Part shown: positions 1 through 5,297 of the stretch, one piece after another | How the letters are laid out: each line of letters begins with the position of its first letter | Position numbering within the stretch: position 1 is the stretch's first letter | DNA from: Thermogutta sp. | Lineage (GTDB): Bacteria > Planctomycetota > Planctomycetia > Pirellulales > Thermoguttaceae | Reading direction: 5' to 3' | Length of the DNA stretch: 5,297 bases | Assembly (NCBI GenBank): GCA_012798155.1 | Contig: JAAZNR010000253.1 | Location: 1-5,297 of the forward strand | Made by a program: the position numbers and the translations under genes | Notes under the pieces: model-generated | What the model was told of the DNA's origin: nothing | Databases searched by the model: none | The model's input: only the letters and a program-made list of their open reading frames with translations

Positions 1-61
1 CGGATTTGGGGTGTCATTTCACTGTCGCTTCGGATAGCTCGTCCTTTTTGTCGGTCTTGCG

Positions 62-1861
62 ATGTCGCGTGAATCGCCGATCCTTCCGAACCGGCCGCCA
101 GGGGATTCGAATCCCTCTGCCCAGCGCGGAGGCCAAGGCGGGTCTTTCGCGGATCGGCCGGTTTCGCTGCCGCTATCGAATCCCCCCATTAGCTCGGGTT
201 TACCCTCTCGGCCGAACCAAGGGCAGGTTGTGCCGCCGTTTGGGTCTGCGATGCCCTACTCCGGTAGGAAGCAGCGTCCTCGGAGTTCCGGGGGGCCTCC
301 GGCGCTGGGCCGGGGAGCCGACCAAGATCGGCGACGGCGCCGCACTTGGCGGGATTTGGCGGGGGTCCCTCAACCGGCCGATGACGAGGAAGAGCTGTCG
401 GATGTGGCCGTTCGATATGCCCCGCCTTGGCTGATCAGCGCGATCTTCCACACGCTTTTGATGGTGGTATTGGCCCTGATCATGCTGCCGCGAATGTGGC
501 CGAAGAATCTCGAACTGACCGCGGAAATCTATGCCGAAAAACTAGGCGACCAGTTGGAGTTCGATTCTCCCTTGGCGGGAAACGATCCCGAGAACGTGGA
601 GGAGCCGATTCTCACGCCGCGGGACTTGCCGGAGGTCGAGAACCCCTTCGCCGCGCCGCCTTCGGTGGAGATGGTGCGGAACGGCGTGACCGCGACCAGC
701 GATATTCAGGCATCCGCGATCGGCTACGCGCTTCAGGGGCGGGAAGAGGGACGGAAGCGGTCGCTTTTGGCGGCCTACGGCGGAACGGCCTTGACGGAGG
801 CCGCCGTCAATCGCGGGCTGGAGTGGCTGGCGCGGCAGCAATTGAAAGATGGTTCGTGGAGCCTGCAAGGTCCGTACTCGGCGGGCGGGAAGGAAGAGAA
901 CCATGCCGCGGCCACGGCCATGGCGCTGCTGGCCTTTCAGGGCGCCGGGCATACGTACAAACAGGGACGGTTCCGCGAGAACGTCCGCCGCGGTTGGGAT
1001 TGGTTGCTGCAACAGCAGGACGGCGAGGGGAACTTCTTTCACTCCGGCGGATTCAACCATCGCTACTACACGCAGGGGCAGTGCACCATAGCCCTGTGTG
1101 AAATCTTGGGCATGACGGGGGACGAGCGGTTTCGCGAGCCGGCGATCAAGGCGATCGACCACCTCTTGCGATCCCAAAGCGACGAAGGCGGTTGGCGCTA
1201 CAGCCCCAACGCGGACAGCGACGTCTCCGTGACCGGCTGGATCGTGATGGCGCTTCAGAGCGCCCGCATGGCGGGCCTGGAAGTGCCCTCCGACAACCTC
1301 CGCCGTGTGGAACGATTTCTGGATCGCGTGGCCCTCGAGAATGGGGCGAAGTACCCCTACCAAAAGGGGCGGCAGGCGACCCTCGCCATGACCGCCGAGG
1401 CACTCCTGATGCGGCAATATCTGGGGTGGCCGAGAACCGATGACCGCATGATCAAGGGCCTCGATTGGATCACGCAGCCCGACAATTTGATCAGTTTCGA
1501 AGAAAGCGAGAGGGACGTCTACTACTGGTACTACGGGGCGCAGGCCTGCCACCACATGGAGGGTGAGCACTGGAAACGGTGGAACGGCGTGATGCGGCAG
1601 GCGCTTCCGGAGCAACAAGTCAAGTCCGGACCCGAGGCGGGGAGTTGGGATCCGCAGCAGCCCGTCGAAGATGCCTGGTCCCATGACGGGGGCCGGCTTT
1701 ACGTGACTTGCCTCACGATCTATTGCCTGGAAGTCTACTACCGCCATCTGCCGCTCTATTCCAATCCGTTCCAATTCGTAGGCGGCGGGGCTTCGGGGGC
1801 GACGCCGGCGGAACCCGCCGCGGCACCGGCGACGCTCTCTCAACCCGCCGACAAGCCCTAA
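62..1861 (+). CDS. Membrane-anchored prenyltransferase/squalene-oxidase-repeat protein, function unknown
   Basis: This 599-residue protein has three parts. Residues 1-114 are low-complexity, rich in Pro, Gly, Ser and Arg (RRRRR at 90-94), and probably disordered and cytoplasmic. Residues 122-143 (PWLISAIFHTLLMVVLALIM) form one transmembrane helix. From about 245 to 565 comes an alpha/alpha-toroid like those of squalene cyclases and prenyltransferases. Its repeat helices are visible at 249-257 (AVNRGLEWL), 308-315 (VRRGWDWL), 361-369 (AIKAIDHLL) and 463-470 (MIKGLDWI), with QW-like turns DGSW 263-266, EGGWRY 375-380 and GSWD 527-530. The DXDD acid motif of class II terpene cyclases is absent; the nearest match is DSDVS 385-389. 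I see no zinc-ligand set of protein prenyltransferases either, so catalysis is doubtful. By the positive-inside rule I infer that the toroid lies outside the cytoplasmic membrane. The tail 573-599 is Gly/Ala/Pro-rich. An in-frame TAG at 35-37 makes the ATG at 62 the most upstream ATG start, but no Shine-Dalgarno precedes it; a GTG at 404 is an alternative. Confidence 0.88.
   Translation: MSRESPILPNRPPGDSNPSAQRGGQGGSFADRPVSLPLSNPPISSGLPSRPNQGQVVPPFGSAMPYSGRKQRPRSSGGPPALGRGADQDRRRRRTWRDLAGVPQPADDEEELSDVAVRYAPPWLISAIFHTLLMVVLALIMLPRMWPKNLELTAEIYAEKLGDQLEFDSPLAGNDPENVEEPILTPRDLPEVENPFAAPPSVEMVRNGVTATSDIQASAIGYALQGREEGRKRSLLAAYGGTALTEAAVNRGLEWLARQQLKDGSWSLQGPYSAGGKEENHAAATAMALLAFQGAGHTYKQGRFRENVRRGWDWLLQQQDGEGNFFHSGGFNHRYYTQGQCTIALCEILGMTGDERFREPAIKAIDHLLRSQSDEGGWRYSPNADSDVSVTGWIVMALQSARMAGLEVPSDNLRRVERFLDRVALENGAKYPYQKGRQATLAMTAEALLMRQYLGWPRTDDRMIKGLDWITQPDNLISFEESERDVYYWYYGAQACHHMEGEHWKRWNGVMRQALPEQQVKSGPEAGSWDPQQPVEDAWSHDGGRLYVTCLTIYCLEVYYRHLPLYSNPFQFVGGGASGATPAEPAAAPATLSQPADKP
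425..490 (+). other. Transmembrane helix of the repeat protein
   Basis: Codons 122-143 of the gene starting at 62 encode about 22 uninterrupted, mostly hydrophobic residues. They are preceded by an Arg-rich N-terminal segment and followed by an acidic linker (about 150-200). There is no signal-peptidase site that I can recognise, and the helix lies far from the annotated N-terminus, so it reads as a single-pass anchor. If translation starts at the GTG at 404, the helix would lie only seven residues from the N-terminus and would look like an uncleaved signal anchor. Confidence 0.8.
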
Positions 1862-1920
1862 CGATTTTTCCGCAAGTGGCGGGCCGGGTAACGACGCGAT
1901 CTTGCCGGCCCCGATCGCTG

Positions 1921-1955
1921 CCCGCGACCGAGCGGGACTGTTCCCGAAATTTTTT
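1921..1955 (+). terminator. Weak candidate terminator after the repeat-protein gene
   Basis: CCCGC (1921-1925) can pair with GCGGG (1932-1936) around a six-base loop. A run of six T (1950-1955) follows, but only after a 13-base spacer, which is long for an intrinsic terminator. The position, 60 bp after the stop codon of the upstream gene, is sensible. The stem is only five base pairs, so this is a tentative call. Confidence 0.25.
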
Positions 1956-2093
1956 CGTAACCATTCGCGGGGACTGGGTTAATGCCGGCGATGAAAGCGG
2001 CGACCATGGGACTGCCGCCTTTGGGAGTGAATGGCCGGATTCGTTTTTCGGCTCCCGGCAGCCCAGGGACGGCTGCGCGGAATGAAAGGATGG

Positions 2094-2178
2094 AAACGCA
2101 GAGAACGCTGAGAACGCAGAGACGAGAGAGTTGCGGCTACTTTCTCCGTTCTCCGCGTCCTCTGCGCCCTCTGCGTTT
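2094..2178. repeat. Imperfect palindrome built from CGCAGAG 9-bp units
   Basis: The left arm begins AAACGCAGAG (2094-2103) and continues with two further 9-bp units, AACGCTGAG and AACGCAGAG, then a degenerate end near 2130. The right arm (2141-2178) is its inverted counterpart: it ends CTCTGCGTTT (2169-2178), a perfect complement of the left start, and its inner units differ by one to three bases each. The arms are about 37 bases with a 10-base loop (2131-2140), so the RNA or single-stranded DNA could fold into one long hairpin. Elements of this CGCAGAG type are, to my recollection, scattered in intergenic regions of planctomycete and some other bacterial genomes. No transposase or T-tract accompanies it, so I call it an interspersed palindromic repeat rather than a terminator. 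Confidence 0.75.
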
Positions 2179-2255
2179 CAAAAACAGCCTCTGCCCGTCC
2201 GCGTTCCGATGCCACACCGGGCACGCGCGTGAACGGCTACCTTTTTTCGCCGTAC

Positions 2256-2299
2256 CATGTATTGAGAGCATCGAAAGCATGTATTGAGGGCATCGAAAT
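2256..2299. repeat. 22-bp tandem duplication upstream of zwf
   Basis: Two head-to-tail copies occupy 2256-2277 and 2278-2299. Both start CATGTATTGAG and continue GCATCGAAA; they differ at two of 22 positions (A2267/G2289 and G2277/T2299). The second copy ends 47 bp before the zwf start codon. The position would suit a repeated regulator-binding site or a promoter-proximal duplication, but this is inference. The unit has no strong internal dyad, and it could equally be a chance slippage product. Confidence 0.75.
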
Positions 2300-2334
2300 A
2301 GCCGGCGGGAGATCGAGCGGCTTGTTGCGGGGTT

Positions 2335-2340
2335 AAAGGA
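2335..2340 (+). promoter_or_regulatory. Ribosome-binding site of zwf
   Basis: AAAGGA lies six bases before the ATG at 2347, a good Shine-Dalgarno match at normal spacing. It is the clearest ribosome-binding site in the window and fixes the zwf start together with the immediate beginning of the Rossmann strand (MEHTVVIFGASGD). Confidence 0.75.
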
Positions 2341-2346
2341 TCCAAC

Positions 2347-3801
2347 ATGGAGCACACGGTCGTCATTTTCGGGGCTTCGGGAGACCTCACCAAGCGAAAG
2401 CTGATTCCAGCCTTGTATGAACTTTTTCGCAAGGGCCGTCTGCCGGGCGACACGCGGATCGTCGGCTTCTCTCGCAGTCCGTTTTCGCACGAAAGCTGGC
2501 GCGATTCCTTGAGGGAGCACGTCGCCCATTTTACCGGGTCTCATTTCTCGGAAGATTTGTGGGGGCAATTCGCGCCGCACGTCTTCTACCACCGCGGCGA
2601 CGTCCTGAACGGGGACGATTTAGGGCGGCTGGGGGCCTATCTGCGCGAACTCGAAGAGGGACGTCCTCACGCCCGGATGTACTATCTTTCGCTCGGCCCC
2701 GAGTTTTACGAACCGACCGTGGTCCATTTGGGAGCGGCGGGCATGGCGGCCGAGCAAGAGGCGCCCCGTCGCCTGGTGATCGAGAAGCCGTTCGGCCGCG
2801 ATTTGCAGTCCGCCCGGCGATTGAATGCCAAGGTCCATGAGGTCTTTTCCGAGGACCAGATCTATCGCATCGATCACTACTTGGGAAAGGAAACCGTCAG
2901 CAACGTCTTGGTGCTCCGCTTCGCCAACACGATTTTTGAACCGCTCTGGAATCGTCGGTACCTGGACCACGTGCAAATTACCGCGGCCGAGGATTTGCCG
3001 GTGGGGCACCGCGCGGCGTTCTATGAATCGGCGGGCATCCTGCGGGACATGTTTCAAAACCATCTGCTGCAACTGCTGACGTTGACCGCCATGGAGCCGC
3101 CCAGCCGCCTCAATGCCGACGACATTCGCGACGAGAAGGTCAAGGTGCTGCGAGCCGTGCGACGGCTGACGGCGGAGGACGTGGCCGTGCAAACGGTCCG
3201 CGGGCAGTATCGCCGTTATCGGGATGAGCCTAATGTTCCTCCGGGAAGCGAGACCGCCACCTTCGGCGCCGTCAAATTGTACGTGGACAATTGGCGATGG
3301 CAGGGCGTGCCCTTTTATCTCCGCTCCGGCAAGGCGATGTCCTGCCGCACGACGCAGATCGTGATCCAGTTTCGCGAGCCGCCGCATATGATGTTCGAAG
3401 GAGGGCCGCGTCGCATCCACGAGGCCAATCGCTTGGTCCTGCAGATTCAGCCCGCCGAGGGGATTCAGATCCACTTTCAGACCAAGGTCCCGGACGCGGG
3501 GATGAAGATGCGTTTGACCGATCTGGATTTCAATTTTCGCGAGAAATTCGCCGGGGAAATGCCGGAGGCCTATGAACGCCTCCTGCTGGACGTCATGATG
3601 GGCGACCCCAGCCTTTTCGCCCGCGCGGACGAGGTCGAATTGGCTTGGAGCATCATCGACCCCATCCAAGCGGCGTGGGACGCGGGCGGCCCGCCGCAAT
3701 TGGAGTTGTACGAGGCCGGGGGCTGGGGCCCGCCGTATTCCGAGGAGTGGATGCACCGCCAGGGGCGGACCTGGTTCAATGTTTGTCCGGTTTTGAGCTA
3801 G
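2347..3801 (+). CDS. zwf: Glucose-6-phosphate 1-dehydrogenase
   Basis: The enzyme oxidises glucose 6-phosphate to 6-phosphogluconolactone, the first step of the oxidative pentose-phosphate pathway, in the cytoplasm. The 484-residue product has the usual length of the bacterial family. The Rossmann domain starts at once with GASGDLTKRKLIPALY (9-24). R43 in GFSRSP sits where the Leuconostoc enzyme has the arginine that contacts the NADP 2'-phosphate, so NADP+ preference is likely. EKPFG is at 146-150 and the family signature RIDHYLGKE at 174-182, with D176, H177 and K181 as substrate-site residues. H239 in DMFQNHLLQL matches the catalytic base. FYLRSGKA (323-330) supplies the other sugar-phosphate lysine, K329. 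No truncation or missing motif is visible. No pgl, gnd or opcA gene lies beside it in this window. A dus gene follows 98 bp downstream on the same strand and may be co-transcribed. Confidence 0.97.
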   Translation: MEHTVVIFGASGDLTKRKLIPALYELFRKGRLPGDTRIVGFSRSPFSHESWRDSLREHVAHFTGSHFSEDLWGQFAPHVFYHRGDVLNGDDLGRLGAYLRELEEGRPHARMYYLSLGPEFYEPTVVHLGAAGMAAEQEAPRRLVIEKPFGRDLQSARRLNAKVHEVFSEDQIYRIDHYLGKETVSNVLVLRFANTIFEPLWNRRYLDHVQITAAEDLPVGHRAAFYESAGILRDMFQNHLLQLLTLTAMEPPSRLNADDIRDEKVKVLRAVRRLTAEDVAVQTVRGQYRRYRDEPNVPPGSETATFGAVKLYVDNWRWQGVPFYLRSGKAMSCRTTQIVIQFREPPHMMFEGGPRRIHEANRLVLQIQPAEGIQIHFQTKVPDAGMKMRLTDLDFNFREKFAGEMPEAYERLLLDVMMGDPSLFARADEVELAWSIIDPIQAAWDAGGPPQLELYEAGGWGPPYSEEWMHRQGRTWFNVCPVLS

Positions 3802-3899
3802 TCCGCTGCGGGGCGGATGCGGGCGGCGACCCGCTCGATGTCCCTGCGTAATCCGCTCGAAAACGTCTTGCCGCCGGAGAGTGACCCGAGACCGAGATC

Positions 3900-4979
3900 G
3901 TGTTGCAACGGCCGTTGAAGATCGGCGACGTCGGCATCGATTTTCCCGCCGGGCTGGGGGCCTTGGCGGGTTACAGCGACTGGCCGTTCCGAGTGCTCTG
4001 CCGGCGTTTCGGCGCGGGCTTCGCCGTGGCGGAAGTGCTCCTCGATCGATTCGTGATGTCCGTGACGAAGGGGAGCAAGGCGGGGCGATTCATCCGCGTG
4101 GACGACGAAGATCATCCCTGCGGCGCACAACTGATGGGCGACGACCCCGCGCTCTTTGCACAAGCCGCTCAGACGCTGGCCGCCCGGGGATTCGATTGGA
4201 TCGATCTCAACTTTGCCTGTCCCGTTCGTAAGGTGTTGGGGAAGTGCCGCGGCGGGTGGTTCTTGGGGCATCCGAGCGAGGCGTTGCACGTCGTGGCCGT
4301 CGTCCGCGACGCACTCCCGCCGGAGATGCCCCTGACCTTGAAACTCCGCCGCGGACTGGATGACACGCAGGCCGCGGAAGAGCATTTCCATCGGATTGTC
4401 GAAGGGGCATGGAATCTGGGCGTGACGGCGATGACCGTCCATCCCCGGACCGTCCTTCAGCGATACCAGGGAACGGCCGACTGGGAGTTTTTGGCCCGGC
4501 TCCGCTTCCGCCGGCCCGACCGCGTGATCCTCGGCAGCGGCGATCTGCATTCTCCCCAACTTGCTTGCCGCATGGCCGAGGAAACCGGCGTGGACGGCCT
4601 GTGGATCGCCCGCGGAGCGGTGGGTTACCCCTGGTTCTTTGCGGAGTTGCGGGCCGTTTTGGACGGTCGGCCGTTGCCGCCCCCGCCCTCGATCTTCGAG
4701 CAGCGACGGGTCTTGGAAGAGCATTTTTCCTTGGCCGTCGCGGCCTACGGCCCTGATCGGGCCGTGTCCGTGATGCGGAACTTCGCGTTTCAATATGCCA
4801 AGATTCATCCCCAAGGCGAGGCCGTCCGGCAATCGCTCGTTCAACTGAAGAGCCGAAGCGACTGGGACGATCTGCTGCGGATCTGGTACGGCGTGGACTT
4901 GCCCGGCCTCCGCAAACCCCCGCCCATTCCGTCCGACATCTCGTGCGATTCCGCGAAAGCCGCCGATGTTTCGGGCTGA
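3900..4979 (+). CDS. tRNA-dihydrouridine synthase family protein
   Basis: Dus enzymes use FMN and NADPH to reduce specific uridines in tRNA, usually in the D-loop. The 359-residue product keeps the family order: ALAGYSDWPFR (21-31) for the N-terminal FMN-site strand; QLMG (77-80); the catalytic-cysteine motif DLNFACPVRKV (102-112) with C107 as proton donor; KLR (148-150); HPRT (181-184), where the family has an H.R FMN contact; GSGDL (212-216); and ARGAVGYPW (237-245) for the FMN phosphate site. A helical C-terminal domain follows from about 265. Two motifs depart from the textbook form: the first usually reads APMAGVTD-PFR, and GSGDL is usually GNGDI. I believe such variants are normal in planctomycete Dus proteins, but cannot verify this. 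DusA/B/C-type specificity cannot be assigned. An in-frame TGA at 3882-3884 limits the start to GTG 3900 or TTG 3903; no well-spaced Shine-Dalgarno is present (GGAG at 3876-3879 is too far away). Confidence 0.92.
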   Translation: MLQRPLKIGDVGIDFPAGLGALAGYSDWPFRVLCRRFGAGFAVAEVLLDRFVMSVTKGSKAGRFIRVDDEDHPCGAQLMGDDPALFAQAAQTLAARGFDWIDLNFACPVRKVLGKCRGGWFLGHPSEALHVVAVVRDALPPEMPLTLKLRRGLDDTQAAEEHFHRIVEGAWNLGVTAMTVHPRTVLQRYQGTADWEFLARLRFRRPDRVILGSGDLHSPQLACRMAEETGVDGLWIARGAVGYPWFFAELRAVLDGRPLPPPPSIFEQRRVLEEHFSLAVAAYGPDRAVSVMRNFAFQYAKIHPQGEAVRQSLVQLKSRSDWDDLLRIWYGVDLPGLRKPPPIPSDISCDSAKAADVSG

Positions 4980-5030
4980 GAGTTGACCTGTTTCGGGCGG
5001 CGGGTCGCAATGAGGGTGGCGATCCGGCGG

Positions 5031-5046
5031 TCGGCCTTTCGGCCGA
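5031..5046. terminator. Hairpin in the convergent intergenic region (1)
   Basis: TCGGCC (5031-5036) pairs perfectly with GGCCGA (5041-5046) around a TTTC loop. It lies 51 bp past the dus stop codon and 69 bp beyond the stop of the convergent gene, a position where a bidirectional terminator is expected. No T-tract follows on either strand, so it is not a canonical intrinsic terminator. Confidence 0.3.
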
Positions 5047-5067
5047 GTGACCCATTCCGGCGGCGCG

Positions 5068-5083
5068 GCACGCTGAAGCGTGC
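5068..5083. terminator. Hairpin in the convergent intergenic region (2)
   Basis: GCACGC (5068-5073), loop TGAA, GCGTGC (5078-5083) is a perfect six-pair stem, extendable to seven if the loop closes to two bases. It lies between the two convergent stops. It may help stop transcription from both sides or may be one copy of an interspersed palindrome; it has no T-tract on either side. Confidence 0.3.
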
Positions 5084-5115
5084 TTCGCGAATCCGCGGCG
5101 AACGAGGCGGCCGAT

Positions 5116-5297
5116 TCACCGCGACGGAGGAAGGGGCGGCAGCGCGGCGGGGTCGCCCGTACCGCGAATCTGAGCCAAGGCCCAAGCGGCGGCGGAGCGG
5201 ATGACCTCGTCCGAATCTTGGGCGGCCGCCGTCAACTCAGGCAAAGCGCTTGCGTCTCGGCGGTTCCCCAACACGATGGCGGCGTTGCGAAGGAGGC
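5116..5297 (-). CDS. queG: C-terminal fragment of a HEAT-repeat protein, probably epoxyqueuosine reductase QueG
   Basis: Reading leftward from the right edge, 59 residues remain before a TGA at 5118-5116; the 5' part is outside the window. The fragment begins LLRNAAIVLGNRRDASALPE and continues through SDEVIRSAAAWALAQI, which is one complete HEAT-like helix pair with an Arg-Asn-Ala-Ala start. The combination RNAA-x-x-LGN followed by D-x-x-ALP and V-R-x-x-AAWAL is typical of the C-terminal HEAT segment of QueG, the cobalamin- and [4Fe-4S]-dependent enzyme that reduces epoxyqueuosine to queuosine in the tRNA anticodon. The Fe-S motifs are not in view, so another HEAT-repeat protein cannot be excluded. 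It ends with a short Pro-rich tail (PPLPPSR) and is convergent with the dus gene. Confidence 0.7.
   Translation of the reverse strand, partial: LLRNAAIVLGNRRDASALPELTAAAQDSDEVIRSAAAWALAQIRGTGDPAALPPLPPSR

Larger units (their letters stand above)
1862..2346. other. 485-bp intergenic region with repeats, no convincing gene
   Basis: This gap between the repeat-protein gene and zwf contains short open frames on both strands, but none has a recognisable product or a good ribosome-binding site. Several merely translate the 'CGCAGAG' palindrome into Arg/Thr/Glu-rich text. It does hold a weak hairpin at 1921-1936, the palindromic element at 2094-2178, a 22-bp tandem duplication at 2256-2299 and the zwf ribosome-binding site. 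The stretch 1980-2090 shows nothing I can name. A promoter for zwf is expected here, but I could not pick out a credible -35/-10 pair. Confidence 0.7.

Noticed and set aside
385..389. DSDVS in the repeat protein (protein residues 385-389) as the DXDD catalytic motif of a class II terpene cyclase
   Set aside because: The required third acidic residue is replaced by Val and the following residues (SVTGW) fit a structural turn seen in the non-catalytic repeat family. Coordinates given here are protein residues of the gene starting at 62; the codons are at 1214-1228.
542..1843. Long minus-strand open frame (433 codons) antisense to the repeat-protein gene
   Set aside because: It is a shadow caused by high GC at third codon positions of the sense gene; the sense frame carries coherent repeats and a membrane helix, the antisense frame none.
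2256..2299. Possible minimal CRISPR array from the 22-bp repeat
   Set aside because: The two copies abut without spacers and there are only two; no cas gene is present.
1979..2592. Open frames on the minus strand across the intergenic region, rich in Arg, Gln, Thr and Leu
   Set aside because: Their text (for example the QRAQRTRRTE stretch) is a translation of the palindromic CGCAGAG repeat, and one continues antisense into zwf. No recognisable domain or ribosome-binding site supports them.
3802..3817. TCCGC/GCGGA hairpin directly after the zwf stop codon as a terminator
   Set aside because: The stem has only five pairs, has a GC-rich loop and is not followed by a T-run; in this GC-rich DNA such stems are common by chance.
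2620..4844. Two long minus-strand open frames antisense to zwf and to the dus gene
   Set aside because: Both lie opposite genes with unmistakable family motifs, show no domain of their own and are typical GC-rich shadows.

Overview
The window looks like ordinary chromosomal DNA of a planctomycete. It is GC-rich (by eye a little over 60 %). Its first gene encodes a membrane-anchored, squalene-cyclase-like repeat protein of a style I associate with Planctomycetes. An intergenic palindrome built from a 'CGCAGAG' repeat, and a dihydrouridine synthase with variant motifs, point the same way. The assignment rests on recognition of protein style, not on a database search.

Layout: (1) 62-1861 (+), a 599-residue protein with a disordered, Arg/Pro-rich N-terminus, one transmembrane helix and an alpha/alpha-toroid domain of the prenyltransferase/squalene-oxidase-repeat type. 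(2) 1862-2346, a 485-bp gap without a convincing gene; it holds an 85-bp imperfect palindrome of 9-bp units, a 22-bp tandem duplication and the zwf ribosome-binding site. (3) 2347-3801 (+), zwf, glucose-6-phosphate dehydrogenase, with all main catalytic motifs. (4) 3900-4979 (+), a tRNA-dihydrouridine synthase with a GTG start. (5) 4980-5115, a short convergent intergenic region with two GC-rich hairpins. (6) 5116-5297 (-), the last 59 residues of a gene whose remainder lies beyond the right edge; it ends in a HEAT-type repeat resembling the C-terminus of epoxyqueuosine reductase QueG.

The genes do not form an obvious pathway. zwf makes NADPH at the entry to the oxidative pentose-phosphate pathway; the dus gene follows 98 bp downstream on the same strand and may share its transcript. 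Dus and the probable QueG both modify tRNA but are transcribed convergently. I see no mobile element, CRISPR array, RNA gene or toxin-antitoxin pair, and no clear sign of a new system. The points most worth a second look are the two intergenic repeats upstream of zwf, the apparently non-catalytic squalene-cyclase-like protein, and the altered FMN-site motifs of the Dus protein.
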